From an uncultured Caryophanales bacterium (GTDB taxonomy: Bacteria > Bacillota_I > Bacilli_A > RF39 > UBA660), in NCBI GenBank assembly GCA_946414975.1, contig CAMKQS010000003.1, forward strand, positions 1 through 52,841: a DNA stretch of 52,841 nucleotides. The letters run 5' to 3'. Under the pieces are notes generated by a model that saw only the letters and a program-made list of their open reading frames with translations, ran no database searches and had not been told where the DNA came from. Positions 1 through 8,497 of the stretch are shown in pieces; within the stretch, counting starts at the first letter, position 1, and each line of letters opens with the position of its first letter. The position numbers and the translations under genes are program-made.

Positions 1-53
1 CAAAATCCGTTGGTAGCAATATCGTGTCGGTTCGAGTCCGACCAGGGGCACCA
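1..53 (+). tRNA. tRNA-Leu (CAA), 3' part only
   Basis: The window opens inside a tRNA. The T arm is clear (stem 26-30 with 38-42, loop TTCGAGT), followed by a 7-nt acceptor strand, discriminator A and encoded CCA (51-53). The long variable arm (GGTA/TATC pairing around GCAA) marks a class II tRNA. The leading CAAAATCC matches the anticodon loop and 3' stem of bacterial tRNA-Leu(CAA), so bases 1-3 are probably the anticodon. The 5' half is outside the window, so the acceptor cannot be checked. Confidence 0.8.
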
Positions 54-64
54 ATAGAGAATTG

Positions 65-90
65 AATCAAACAGAGATGTTTGATTTTTT
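65..90 (+). terminator. Rho-independent terminator after tRNA-Leu
   Basis: A perfect 8-bp stem (65-72 AATCAAAC with 79-86 GTTTGATT), loop AGAGAT, then a T run to 90. The terminator after tRNA-Thr at 39860 has nearly the same loop (AGAAAT) and similar arms. Confidence 0.85.
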
Positions 91-283
91 ATTTCATACA
101 AAAAGTATTAAAAACTGACAAATAATAGTTTTTCTTTTTTTTATATTAGAAATAGAAAGAAGGAAAATTATGATGCAAGATAAAGTGTATTTAGTAATTT
201 AAATATTTAATAATCAAGATATTATAATTATATAGAATAATAATATTAGTTTTATAAATATATTTGATATTAATATTGTCTTT

Positions 284-312
284 TTGACAAATTATAAAAA
301 AAGTATTAGTAT
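284..312 (+). promoter_or_regulatory. Sigma-A-type promoter for the transglutaminase-like gene
   Basis: TTGACA at 284-289, a 17-bp spacer and TAGTAT at 307-312. Transcription would start near 319, leaving a short leader with an SD (AAGAGG, 325-330) before ATG 338. This promoter overlies the TTG at 284, which argues against that upstream start codon. Confidence 0.75.
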
Positions 313-337
313 ACTTCCTATAAAAAGAGGAATATTT

Positions 338-1444
338 ATGGAAAATAATATAAAAAAGAGTATTTATAATAATATTGATTATAATACTTATGAAAATATT
401 AGAAAGTTATTTTATAGAACTGGTGCTGGGTTATGTATAGTAGATAATGTTTTTACTTTTAATAATCCAATACTAGGTTTTTCAATAACTTCACTTGCTA
501 TATTTTTAAATACTTATGCATTAATTATGAATTATTCTGGAAAAAAATATTCGACTAAAGATATAATTGAAATTAAAAAATTATATAATGAATTTTTAAA
601 AAATTATAAAGAATTAAATTCTGCATTTGATTTAAATGATCCAATTCAAATTTATACTATGTATGAGTATTTACTTAATAATGGATATTTATCTATAAAT
701 AAAAGTCATGTATTTGATAATATAGAGCCTCGAGATATAATTCCTATTTTAGGTGCTAATGTTATGACTGGTAAATCAGTATGTAGACATAATGCTGCTA
801 ATTTTAATGATATTTTAAGAGAATGTGGTATAGAATCAAGTATTTTAACTGTTTGTAGTAGAACTCCACAAGTATCAGTTTCTTTTATTAACGAAGAAGA
901 TAGTATTAAATTTTTAGAATACTATAGAAATCTTCTTAATAATTATGGTGATAATAATGAAACACAAGAAAGCATTATAAATATTTTAATGAATGCAAAT
1001 GAAAGTGGTATAAAGATTGATATTGACACTACTAGTAAAAAAGAAAATATTTTTTATGAAACAACAGGTAACCATGCTATTACATTTGCACATAAAGATG
1101 GAATAAATTACTTTATGGATCCAACACAAAAAAGAATTTATAATATTCGCGATGATAATAAAACTTTATATGATAAAATTGGTGAATCAGGTATTATTCC
1201 ATTTTCTTTAATAGCTAATAAAAAAGAATTTAAATTAATGAGAGAGAAAATCAATAGTAAATTTCCAGTTTTATCAGAAGAAGAAATAAATTCTTTTAAA
1301 ACTAATACTTTAGATGTATGTAAAGGCAATTTGGATATATTAGAATCTTTCTATAATGATAATAAAGAAATATATGGAGAGATTAATGATAAGATACTTA
1401 ACATAAAACCTAGGGGAAAATTAGTAAAAAAAGTATTACATTAA
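338..1444 (+). CDS. Transglutaminase-like cysteine-protease-fold protein with an N-terminal membrane segment
   Basis: 368 aa from ATG 338, chosen because the SD is just upstream and the promoter overlies the longer reading frame. A hydrophobic stretch near residues 30-65 (around ILGFSITSLAIFLNTYALI) suggests one or two membrane segments. Behind it lies a probable Cys-His-Asp triad: Cys in SVCRHNAANF, His in GNHAITF and Asp in YFMDPTQ. That order and spacing are those of transglutaminase-like/papain-fold enzymes, and the paired short motifs are what I rely on. The substrate is unknown; protein cross-linking, peptide cleavage or an effector role are all possible. It is a single-gene unit between its own promoter and terminator. 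Confidence 0.6.
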   Translation: MENNIKKSIYNNIDYNTYENIRKLFYRTGAGLCIVDNVFTFNNPILGFSITSLAIFLNTYALIMNYSGKKYSTKDIIEIKKLYNEFLKNYKELNSAFDLNDPIQIYTMYEYLLNNGYLSINKSHVFDNIEPRDIIPILGANVMTGKSVCRHNAANFNDILRECGIESSILTVCSRTPQVSVSFINEEDSIKFLEYYRNLLNNYGDNNETQESIINILMNANESGIKIDIDTTSKKENIFYETTGNHAITFAHKDGINYFMDPTQKRIYNIRDDNKTLYDKIGESGIIPFSLIANKKEFKLMREKINSKFPVLSEEEINSFKTNTLDVCKGNLDILESFYNDNKEIYGEINDKILNIKPRGKLVKKVLH

Positions 1445-1460
1445 AGTTGTAATACTTTTT
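1428..1460 (+). terminator. Strong terminator overlapping the end of the transglutaminase-like gene
   Basis: A perfect 13-bp inverted repeat (1428-1440 AAAAAGTATTACA with 1448-1460 TGTAATACTTTTT) around a 7-nt loop that contains the stop codon. The A run and T run would let it act in both directions. Confidence 0.85.
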
Positions 1461-1501
1461 CTATTACAAAAAAGAAAATAAAATAACAAATTATATTTTA
1501 A

Positions 1502-1723
1502 GTTGTTGTTCAAGATAAAAGAATAAGAGTAATGGATGTTAATGGTGTTAATTATATATCTCTTACTGATTTAGCAAGATATGCAGATCCAGAAGAACCA
1601 AGATTTCCTATTATGACATAGATGAGAAGTAAAGACGTTGTTATGTTTCTTGGACTTTAGGAAGAAATTAATAATTCTAATTTTAACCGTGTCGAATTCG
1701 ACACGATTAAAAATGAAACTTAA
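1502..1723 (+). pseudogene. KilA-N domain protein, inactivated by three in-frame stops
   Basis: One frame reads continuously as a KilA-N domain, the DNA-binding domain of phage antirepressor-type proteins: YISLTDLARY, PEEPRFPIMT, MRSKDVVMFLGL, NFNRVEFDTIKNE. It is broken by TAG at 1619, TAG at 1658 and TAA at 1721. In intact relatives the first two positions are conserved Trp (WMR and GLWE), so each TAG is explained by one G-to-A change of TGG. After 1721 the frame stays open to 1795 but the family resemblance is lost, and a TAA precedes it at 1499. No start codon with an SD is visible. This is probably a decayed prophage gene. Confidence 0.8.
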
Positions 1724-1812
1724 AGAAATCAAATGAATGTTATTAAGAGTAATAAAGAGACTAATAACTCTATATTACTAGATAATAAGAAATAATTACA
1801 ATTTCTATATTA

Positions 1813-1841
1813 TTGATTAAATTTTTAATTTCTTCTATAAT
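1813..1841 (+). promoter_or_regulatory. Promoter for the beta-helix surface protein
   Basis: TTGATT at 1813-1818, a 17-bp spacer, and consensus TATAAT at 1836-1841. An SD (AGGAGAG, about 1848-1854) precedes ATG 1864. Confidence 0.75.
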
Positions 1842-1863
1842 GATTATAGGAGAGTGAAAGTTT

Positions 1864-3531
1864 ATGAAAAGTATAGGAAAGGTTTTTGTATTCTTATTAA
1901 TATCATTCATAGGTATTATTAATGTATATGCATTAGATGAATGGGGAATAGAAATACTTGCTGGTGAACCTGAATCTGTAAGAGTATATCAAGGTTCAAA
2001 AGATAATATTTATGCTGGAGATACAAGAGGTATCTATTCATATGATGCAGATACTAATACATTAACTCTTAAAGAAGGAGTTCGATATTTAGGAGTTATA
2101 TCTGCGGATGAAAACGAAACATTTAAAGTTACATCTGGTGGTAAGAAAGTTTATTTAAATATGGTTTATGGACCAAAGGTTACACTAGATAATTTAGTAA
2201 GTGTAGCATTTGATCCCGAATCTGATTATGCATGGGATAGAGTAGACAAAAATGACCCTACTAGTCCTCGATTAACAACTCATATTCATGTACAAGATCT
2301 TATTATTAAGGATTCGAATATTAAATTAGATTATAATGGAAGTGCTATATATGATAATAATGTTCATATATTAAAAAATACAACAACTCCAACATTAGGT
2401 AATATTGTAATCCAAAATTCAATATTTGAAACTAATGGATCATTTGATATAGAGAATGATGATTCTACATCAAATACAAATACTGTAACAATTAAAGATA
2501 ACTCTACAGTTAAAAGTGCAAGTATGAGAACAGAAAAACAAAAGGGTTATGATAAACTATATGTTATAGATTCTAAACTTGAAGTTTATCATAATGAAAT
2601 AGAAGAATTTGATGGACAAAAAGGATCATCAACTATTGCTTTTACTTCAATTAATATTGATAATAGTGATGTTTTAACAAATTCATTATGGTTTGCTGGA
2701 GATATAAATATTATTAATAATTCTAATGTATTCTATAATGATTCAGTAGAAAAATATGATCTTATAGCTGTTCAAGCACAAACATTTATAATTAATAATT
2801 CTAATGTTGATTTTGCAGGTGCAGTATTAGTTAATACATTAACAATGACTAATTCAGAATTATCTTGTGAAACAGGACCTAATGACAAAGTACTAGAATC
2901 ATTTGGTTATGATGGTTCTACTGAATCAGCATTAGTAGCTCAAAATATTGAACTTACTAATTCTAATTTTAAAGCAGTATCTAAAGGTGATGTTCCAGCT
3001 TTAGCAATTATAAATACTGTTCTTTCTAATAAATCTAATTTTATATTATATGATGATAACTATAATGTATTGGAATATAAATCTGTTAATCCAAATGATT
3101 ATGGTTTCTTTAATAATCCAAATGAATATACTACTCATTGTAATTACACTCAAATGAGTGCTTTACCAAGTCTTTATACTGGATTATTAAATAATAAAGC
3201 TTCTAAAACAGTTTATACTGGTGAATTAATTGAAGTAACATTAAAAGTAGTTAATGGTACTTGGGAAGATGGAACAAATGATGATAAGATAGTTAATATA
3301 GTTTTAGGTTATATTCCTGATAAAGACTTTATTAAAACCTATCCATCTAAATTAAATCAAGAATTAAAAATTGAAAGAACAGGGGATAATGAATACTCTT
3401 ATATCTATAGTGATGTTAAGAATCCAAAGACAGGAGTAGCAAGTGTAACTCTATTACTTCTAGTATCACTTATTTCAATCGTAGCAATTATCTATTATAA
3501 AGATGAATTTAGTTTATTTAAAAGAATTTAA
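1864..3531 (+). CDS. Sortase-anchored beta-helix surface protein (NPKTG)
   Basis: 555 aa. A signal peptide spans about 1-24 (MKSIGKVFVFLLISF..., ending near VYA-LDEW). The body has irregular repeats rich in N-S-N/D-V steps (IDNSDV, INNSNV, INNSNV, MTNSEL, LTNSNF), typical of a right-handed parallel beta-helix, from roughly residue 120 to 400. The C terminus has the full cell-wall sorting layout: NPKTG, a hydrophobic segment (VTLLLLVSLISIVAIIYY) and a short basic tail ending KRI. NPKTG is a variant of LPXTG used by some Bacillota sortases; no sortase gene is in the window. It has its own promoter and terminator. A role in adhesion or glycan binding is inferred only. Confidence 0.8.
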   Translation: MKSIGKVFVFLLISFIGIINVYALDEWGIEILAGEPESVRVYQGSKDNIYAGDTRGIYSYDADTNTLTLKEGVRYLGVISADENETFKVTSGGKKVYLNMVYGPKVTLDNLVSVAFDPESDYAWDRVDKNDPTSPRLTTHIHVQDLIIKDSNIKLDYNGSAIYDNNVHILKNTTTPTLGNIVIQNSIFETNGSFDIENDDSTSNTNTVTIKDNSTVKSASMRTEKQKGYDKLYVIDSKLEVYHNEIEEFDGQKGSSTIAFTSINIDNSDVLTNSLWFAGDINIINNSNVFYNDSVEKYDLIAVQAQTFIINNSNVDFAGAVLVNTLTMTNSELSCETGPNDKVLESFGYDGSTESALVAQNIELTNSNFKAVSKGDVPALAIINTVLSNKSNFILYDDNYNVLEYKSVNPNDYGFFNNPNEYTTHCNYTQMSALPSLYTGLLNNKASKTVYTGELIEVTLKVVNGTWEDGTNDDKIVNIVLGYIPDKDFIKTYPSKLNQELKIERTGDNEYSYIYSDVKNPKTGVASVTLLLLVSLISIVAIIYYKDEFSLFKRI

Positions 3532-3599
3532 TTAAATAAAAGTGTTCTTTGTCAAATAGTGTTGATAAACAATAAATTTGATAAATGAATTGATTATAG

Positions 3600-3624
3600 A
3601 GGATGACGAAAGTCATCCTTTTAT
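3600..3624 (+). terminator. Terminator after the surface protein
   Basis: Stem AGGATGAC/GTCATCCT (3600-3607 with 3612-3619), GAAA tetraloop, followed by T residues. Confidence 0.8.
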
Positions 3625-3656
3625 ATTGTTTATAATTAAAGATATTCTAGATATGA

Positions 3657-4525
3657 AATGATCATAATAAAGGATATAGTAATAAAAGAATTCCGTTTGA
3701 ATTTGATACATCAAAAAATGTTTTAAATAATTTGGTTTATTATCTAAAGATAAATTCACTTTAACAAATGTGGGAAATGTTCTTTTTTCAAAAGAAAAAC
3801 CAATATTATTAAAATTAGCAACATATGCAACCGAAACAAAAGATACATTTTTGAAATTAGACCATTATCAAGGAAATATATATGAATGTATTGAAAAAGC
3901 ATTAACATATATTTTAGAATCGATAGAATGGAAAATAGTATTAGATGGATCTTCGCAACGAAAAGAAAAACCAGAGATTCCTCAAAGAGCGTTAAGGGAA
4001 ATTGTTATTAATGCATTTTGTCATGCTAAATATGCAGCAAATACTAGTTTTGAAATAAGCATTTTTAAAGATAGAGTGGCAATATATAGTCCTGGGTTCT
4101 TTCCAAATGGATTTACACCTGAAGATTTTGCTGTAGGACATGAAGAACCCATTATGTTAAATCCTAAGATAATCAATGTGTTATTTAAAACATGTGAAAT
4201 AGAATCGTTTGGATATGGCTTTGAAAATACATTCAAAATTTGTAAAGAAAACAATGTAGAATATGAATATGAAAATACAAAATCAGGTTTTAGATTTATT
4301 TTTTATAGACCTCTTGGACAGAAATATGTCCAAGAGATGTCCGAGACAGAAAGAAAAGTATATGAATTGATAAAAAAAGACAATTATGCAAGAGCAAGTG
4401 AAATTGCAGAAAAATTAGATGTAAGCGATAAAACAGTATATAGGGCATTTAAAAAATTAAAAGATTTAGAAATGATTAGTAGAATTGGTGACGATTTTTC
4501 TGGATATTGGGAAATAAAAAAATAA
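3657..4525 (+). pseudogene. AlbA_2/ATP-binding (HATPase_c_4) regulator, 5'-truncated and frameshifted
   Basis: The open frame from about 3731 to 4525 is the C-terminal part of the 'ATP-binding protein / putative transcriptional regulator' family. It has LTNVGNVLFS, the HATPase_c_4 region (REIVINAFCHAKY, then FEISIFKDRVAIYSPG), NPKIINVLF, GYGFENTFKIC, and a C-terminal winged HTH (ASEIAEKLDVSDKTVYRAFKKL). The family sequence continues upstream in another frame (KRIPFEFDTSKNVLNNL, about 3675-3734). The two frames join at 3734/3735 as if one G had been lost from TTGGGT. The N-terminal AlbA_2 domain (about 180 residues) is absent. GTG at 3770 could start a shortened product but has no SD. Confidence 0.75.
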
Positions 4526-4555
4526 TAAATTATTTATTTTATATAACAATTTTTA

Positions 4556-4580
4556 AAAAGAATCACTAAGTGATTCTTTT
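4556..4580. terminator. Bidirectional terminator between convergent genes
   Basis: AAGAATCAC/GTGATTCTT stem (4558-4566 with 4570-4578), TAA loop, with A residues on the left and T residues on the right. It lies between the end of the regulator pseudogene (+) and the end of the Cys-rich gene (-). Confidence 0.8.
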
Positions 4581-5202
4581 ATTGTGGATTAATTTTCTTA
4601 GAACATTTATTGGTATCATGTAATGTGTAGCCATCATCACACTTATAAATTTTTTTATAAAGTGGTAAGCAATCTGTTCTATCTGGAGATCCAATTGTAA
4701 TCATAGTCATTGGTTGATATCCAGATGGGCATGTATCATTTTCAGCAGGAATGCTTCCTGTGAAACTTACACATTCATCTGCAGATGATTCATGTGTATT
4801 TGTAGGACATACATAATTTGCATTAATTGTAATAGTACACATATTGTTTATAAGTGTATAACCACTAGGACAACTTAATTGCTTTACTGTAGTAGAAGTA
4901 GTACTTTTAGTAGTACTTCTAGTTGTTTCTTTTGTAGTATTTTTAGTAGTTTTATTAGTAGTTGTATTTTCTCTAGTAGTACTAATAATTGTACTTGTAG
5001 TAGTTTCATTATTTTCACTAGTAGTATTAATGGTGCTAGTTTCTTTAGAACTACTAATTACTTCTTTACTAGTGGTAGTTTTATTGTTCTGTATCTTAGT
5101 ATCTTTATTATTAATACTTTTAATTATAATTAATGAAATTATTAATAATACTATTATAAATAAAACTATTAAGAGTATTTTTAATTTCTTTTTCTTCTTC
5201 AT
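4579..5202 (-). CDS. Membrane-anchored Thr/Ser-rich, Cys-rich surface protein
   Basis: 207 aa. A basic start (MKKKKKLK) leads into one strong membrane segment (about residues 9-28). Next comes an 80-residue low-complexity Thr/Ser/Asn/Lys stalk (TTRSTTKSTTSTT and similar) and a C-terminal domain with several Cys in a repeating CPSGYT...C pattern (SCPSGYTLINNMC, VCPTNTHESSADEC, TCPSGYQP, KCDDGYTLHDTNKC). This looks like a type II membrane protein with an extracellular EGF-like disulfide domain on a stalk. The disulfides imply oxidising enzymes outside the cell; none is in the window. I do not recognise a named family. An AGGATGTGAG sequence lies upstream of the start on the minus strand. Confidence 0.65.
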   Translation of the reverse strand: MKKKKKLKILLIVLFIIVLLIISLIIIKSINNKDTKIQNNKTTTSKEVISSSKETSTINTTSENNETTTSTIISTTRENTTTNKTTKNTTKETTRSTTKSTTSTTVKQLSCPSGYTLINNMCTITINANYVCPTNTHESSADECVSFTGSIPAENDTCPSGYQPMTMITIGSPDRTDCLPLYKKIYKCDDGYTLHDTNKCSKKINPQ

Positions 5203-5258
5203 ATTAGCTCACATCCTAAATTTATTTTAAAATACAATTTAAAATTTATAAATCGTAA

Positions 5259-5267
5259 TGTTATAAT
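5259..5267 (+). promoter_or_regulatory. Extended -10 promoter, start of the polysaccharide locus
   Basis: TGTTATAAT (TGn plus consensus -10) ends 15 nt before ATG 5283; no good -35 is visible. The SD GGTGATT lies in what would be a leader of only about 10 nt. Confidence 0.6.
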
Positions 5268-5282
5268 TAATATGGTGATTAC

Positions 5283-6902
5283 ATGAAAAAGCTTAATAAA
5301 TATTTCTTATTTGTTTTTATATTAATAATATTAAAGCAAGTTTTAATGTCACATATTCCAATTATTGCATTAACAATTGCGGGTTGTGATGATCAACTAA
5401 TGGTTAAACTTGCAGCAAATATATTACAAATGAATTATTTGGGAGTATATGATTGTTTAACATTTGTTAAAGGGATTTCATTTCCTTTATTCCTAAGCGT
5501 TAATACAGCCTTAGGAATTTCATATATAAATGCAATTACATTATTGTATTCTATAAGCGTATTTTTATTTGTAGAATCAATAAAGAGATTACTTCCAAAG
5601 GATTGGATGAAATATGTATTATTTGCAGTACTTTTATTTAATCCAATTATGTATTCACAAGAAGTAGTTCAAAGAGTTTATAGAAACTCATTGATACCAT
5701 CACAAGTATTATTAATTTTTTCATCATTCTTCTCACTATATTTAAATAGAAAAGAAAGAAATAAAAAAATATTACCTTGGAGTATACTTGGAGGTTTATC
5801 ATTATTATTCTTTTATAATACAAGGGAAGATTCAATATGGATTATGCCATTTGTATTAACATGTACAATTATTCTAATTGTTAATAATATAATTGTTAAA
5901 AAGAATTATAAAAAGATAATAATCTTTTTATTACCATTATTATTCTTAACAATAGGTAATATAGGTATAAAATGTATGAATTACATTCATTATGGTACAT
6001 ATGTAAGAATAGATGAAGAAAATAGTGCATTTTCAAATGCTATGAAAACTATTTATTCAGTTAAAGATGAAAAAAATCAAAAATGGGTTTCAGTAAGTAG
6101 AGATAAAATTAATAAATTATATGAAGTAAGTCCTACATTAAATAATATTCAAAGAGATTTAGATTATTATATGGATACTTATGCTATTATTGATAGAACT
6201 GTTGATAATGAAGTAGAAGATGGTTGGTTCTGGTGGTCATTTAGATTTGCAGTTCAAGAATCAGGATATTATGAAACTCCAAAGAAAGCTGAAGATTTTT
6301 ATAATAATGTAACTAAAGAAATAAATAATGCAATTAAAGATGGTATGTTAGAAAGAATTCCTACAATGCCATCAGCATTAATGAGTCCTTGGAAGAAAGG
6401 TTATGGATTAAAATTACTAGATACTATAAATAAAGAAATTATTTATACAAATTCATTTAAAGATTTAAAACTATCTTTAGTTGAATCAGATGGTATTGAT
6501 AGAAATATTAGTTATTTTGAATCATTAACTAATGATCAAGCAATTTATCCAACTACAGAAAATAATCTTGAAGCTAATGTACATAAAAAGAAAGTATTAA
6601 ATGTTTATATTGGTAAATTAAATATAATTTCTAATATATATAGAATAGTCCCTATATTATCTATTGTAGCTATAATTAGTTATATAGTTTTAACTATAAA
6701 ACTAATTAAGAATAAAATATTAATAGATAAATGGTTAATAGTAACTAGTATATTACTATCATATATAGTTCTTTTAGTAGGAGTAGGATATAATCACATA
6801 TCTTCATGTGATTCAATCACATACATGTATTTATGTGCAACATATCCACTTATATTAATGTTTGATATGTTAAATATTATGTTTATAAAGATTAAAAAAT
6901 AA
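5283..6902 (+). CDS. Polytopic membrane protein, GT-C-like, probable glycosyltransferase
   Basis: 539 aa with about ten predicted membrane helices: one at residues 7-30, a cluster at 65-240 and a cluster at 440-535. A long soluble loop lies in between (about 245-440, with GWFWWSFRFAVQESGYYETP). The first extracytoplasmic stretch carries an acidic pair (AGCDDQLMVK), as expected of a GT-C lipid-linked-sugar glycosyltransferase, where an Asp in the first loop is catalytic. No named family is recognised. It opens the polysaccharide locus as a monocistronic unit with its own promoter and terminator. It could equally be a polymerase or an uncharacterised membrane glycosyltransferase. Confidence 0.5.
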   Translation: MKKLNKYFLFVFILIILKQVLMSHIPIIALTIAGCDDQLMVKLAANILQMNYLGVYDCLTFVKGISFPLFLSVNTALGISYINAITLLYSISVFLFVESIKRLLPKDWMKYVLFAVLLFNPIMYSQEVVQRVYRNSLIPSQVLLIFSSFFSLYLNRKERNKKILPWSILGGLSLLFFYNTREDSIWIMPFVLTCTIILIVNNIIVKKNYKKIIIFLLPLLFLTIGNIGIKCMNYIHYGTYVRIDEENSAFSNAMKTIYSVKDEKNQKWVSVSRDKINKLYEVSPTLNNIQRDLDYYMDTYAIIDRTVDNEVEDGWFWWSFRFAVQESGYYETPKKAEDFYNNVTKEINNAIKDGMLERIPTMPSALMSPWKKGYGLKLLDTINKEIIYTNSFKDLKLSLVESDGIDRNISYFESLTNDQAIYPTTENNLEANVHKKKVLNVYIGKLNIISNIYRIVPILSIVAIISYIVLTIKLIKNKILIDKWLIVTSILLSYIVLLVGVGYNHISSCDSITYMYLCATYPLILMFDMLNIMFIKIKK

Positions 6903-6929
6903 AAAGAATATCCGATTGGATATTCTTTT
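6903..6929 (+). terminator. Terminator
   Basis: AAAGAATATCC/GGATATTCTTT stem (6903-6913 with 6918-6928), GATT loop, T run; it begins right after the stop codon. Confidence 0.85.
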
Positions 6930-6950
6930 CTTTAATGACTAGTTTAATTA

Positions 6951-6959
6951 TGATATACT
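6951..6959 (+). promoter_or_regulatory. Extended -10 promoter of the ABC exporter/glycosyltransferase operon
   Basis: TGATATACT (TGn plus TATACT). The predicted transcription start (about 6966) lies downstream of the first in-frame codons of the longer reading frame, supporting ATG 6983 as the start. Confidence 0.5.
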
Positions 6960-6982
6960 TATATGTGATAAGGATGGTTAGA

Positions 6983-7720
6983 ATGAAAAAAGAAAATGCT
7001 ATTGAAATTAGAAATATGACTAAATCATTTAAACTTTATTCTGACAAACCAAATACTATGAAGGAAAGATTAGTTAGAGGTTGGAAAAAGAATAATAATG
7101 AAATTCATACTGTTCTAAAAGATATTAATATAGACATTGAAAAAGGAGATACTGTTGCTTTAATTGGAGTAAATGGATCTGGTAAATCAACTTTATTAAA
7201 GTTGATGACTAAAATAATTTATCCAAATAAAGGTACAGTACAAACTAGTGGTAAATTAACTTCACTTCTTGAATTAGGAGCTGGATTCCATCCAGACTTC
7301 ACTGGAAGAGAAAATATTTACTTTAATGCTGCAATTTTCGGATTAACTAAAGCTGAAATAGATAAAAGAATAGATGATATTATAGAGTTTAGTGAATTAG
7401 GTGATTTTATTGATTCACCAATTAGAACATATTCATCTGGTATGTATATGAGACTTGCTTTTGCTGTAGCTATAAATGTTGATGCTGATATCCTACTTAT
7501 TGATGAAATCTTAGCAGTAGGAGATCAACATTTCCAAGATAAGTGTTTTGCTAAACTTGAGCAACTTGCTAAGTCAGATATGACAATTGTAATTGTTGCT
7601 CATGGTATGGAAGCATTAAAGAGATTATGTACTAGGGGTATTTGGATTAATAATGGTGTAGTAGCAATGGATGGTAAATTTGAAGAAGTATCAGCAGCTT
7701 ACCTTAAGGAGTGTGCATAA
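6983..7720 (+). CDS. ABC transporter ATPase, polysaccharide/teichoic acid export (Wzt/TagH type)
   Basis: 245 aa from ATG 6983 (SD AAGGATGG). Walker A GVNGSGKST at residues 62-70, signature YSSGMYMRLAF at about 150-160, Walker B DILLIDE at about 169-175 and a switch His in VAHGMEAL. The N-terminal extension (MTKSFKLYSDKPNTMKERL) and LLELGAGFHPDFTGREN are hallmarks of the O-antigen/teichoic-acid subfamily. It lacks the C-terminal carbohydrate-binding domain of some Wzt proteins, so export need not depend on a terminal sugar cap. It overlaps the permease gene (TAATG), and the two would form the exporter at the inner face of the membrane. Confidence 0.92.
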   Translation: MKKENAIEIRNMTKSFKLYSDKPNTMKERLVRGWKKNNNEIHTVLKDINIDIEKGDTVALIGVNGSGKSTLLKLMTKIIYPNKGTVQTSGKLTSLLELGAGFHPDFTGRENIYFNAAIFGLTKAEIDKRIDDIIEFSELGDFIDSPIRTYSSGMYMRLAFAVAINVDADILLIDEILAVGDQHFQDKCFAKLEQLAKSDMTIVIVAHGMEALKRLCTRGIWINNGVVAMDGKFEEVSAAYLKECA

Positions 7721-8496
7721 TGAAAAGAATAAATGAATTATGGCAATATAGAGAGTTCTTAAGAACTAATGTTAAAAAAGATATAAGAGGAAAGTATAAA
7801 GCTTCTTTCCTTGGAGTGTTATGGTCTTTCATTAATCCATTATTACAAGTACTAGTTTATGCAATTGTATTTCCATATATTATGAGAGTACAAACACCTC
7901 ATTATTTAGTATTTTTAATTTGTGGTATTATTCCATGGACATGGTTTATTACTAGTATGAGTAATGGTACAACTTGTATCACTAACAATAGTAATCTTAT
8001 TAAAAAAGTATACTTTCCAAGAGAAATATTACCAATTTCTTCTGTAACAAGTGGAATGGTTAATTTTGCAATTAGTTGTATTATTATTCTTATCTTTGCA
8101 CTTATTGATGGAGTAGGAATATCTTGGCATATTATTTTCTTACCATTAATTGCGATTGTTCAATATATTGTTCAACTTGCTTTTGTATTCTTAACATGTG
8201 CATTTAATGTGTATGTTAAAGATGTTGAATATATGGTTAACTTTTTACTTAACTTAGCATTTTATGCAACACCTATTCTTTATAACGTAGATATGTTTAA
8301 AGGTTCTAAATTTGCGTTTATCTTTAAGATAAATCCAGTTGCATATATAGTTGAATCATATAGAAAAATATTCTATTTACATGAAATACCTAATTATAGA
8401 GAATTAGGAATGTTATTAATTATTAGTTTATTAGCATTATCAATTTGCTATAGTGTATTCAAAAAATTAGAAAAACGTTTTGCTGAGGAAATTTAA
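7720..8496 (+). CDS. ABC transporter permease, polysaccharide/teichoic acid export (Wzm/TagG type)
   Basis: 258 aa from ATG 7720, which shares bases with the upstream TAA (TAATG); SD AAGGAG at 7705-7710. Six membrane helices of the ABC-2 type. The N-terminal cytoplasmic region LRTNVKKDIRGKYKASFLGVLW and the FPREILPISS motif are typical of Wzm/TagG/RgpC permeases. Its partner ATPase is directly upstream, and a run of glycosyltransferases follows in the same operon. The exported polymer is probably a lipid-linked glycan assembled in the cytoplasm. Confidence 0.92.
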   Translation: MKRINELWQYREFLRTNVKKDIRGKYKASFLGVLWSFINPLLQVLVYAIVFPYIMRVQTPHYLVFLICGIIPWTWFITSMSNGTTCITNNSNLIKKVYFPREILPISSVTSGMVNFAISCIIILIFALIDGVGISWHIIFLPLIAIVQYIVQLAFVFLTCAFNVYVKDVEYMVNFLLNLAFYATPILYNVDMFKGSKFAFIFKINPVAYIVESYRKIFYLHEIPNYRELGMLLIISLLALSICYSVFKKLEKRFAEEI

Positions 8497-8497
8497 T

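Noticed and set aside
170..202. 10-codon ORF (MMQDKVYLVI) with an AAGGA in front, upstream of the transglutaminase-like gene
   Set aside because: Too short, no conserved features, and separated from the next gene by that gene's own promoter; likely chance in AT-rich DNA.
4879..5230. Plus-strand ORFs rich in Ser/Cys and Leu/Val opposite the Thr-rich gene
   Set aside because: Shadows of the low-complexity Thr/Ser codons of the minus-strand gene; no SD or domain.
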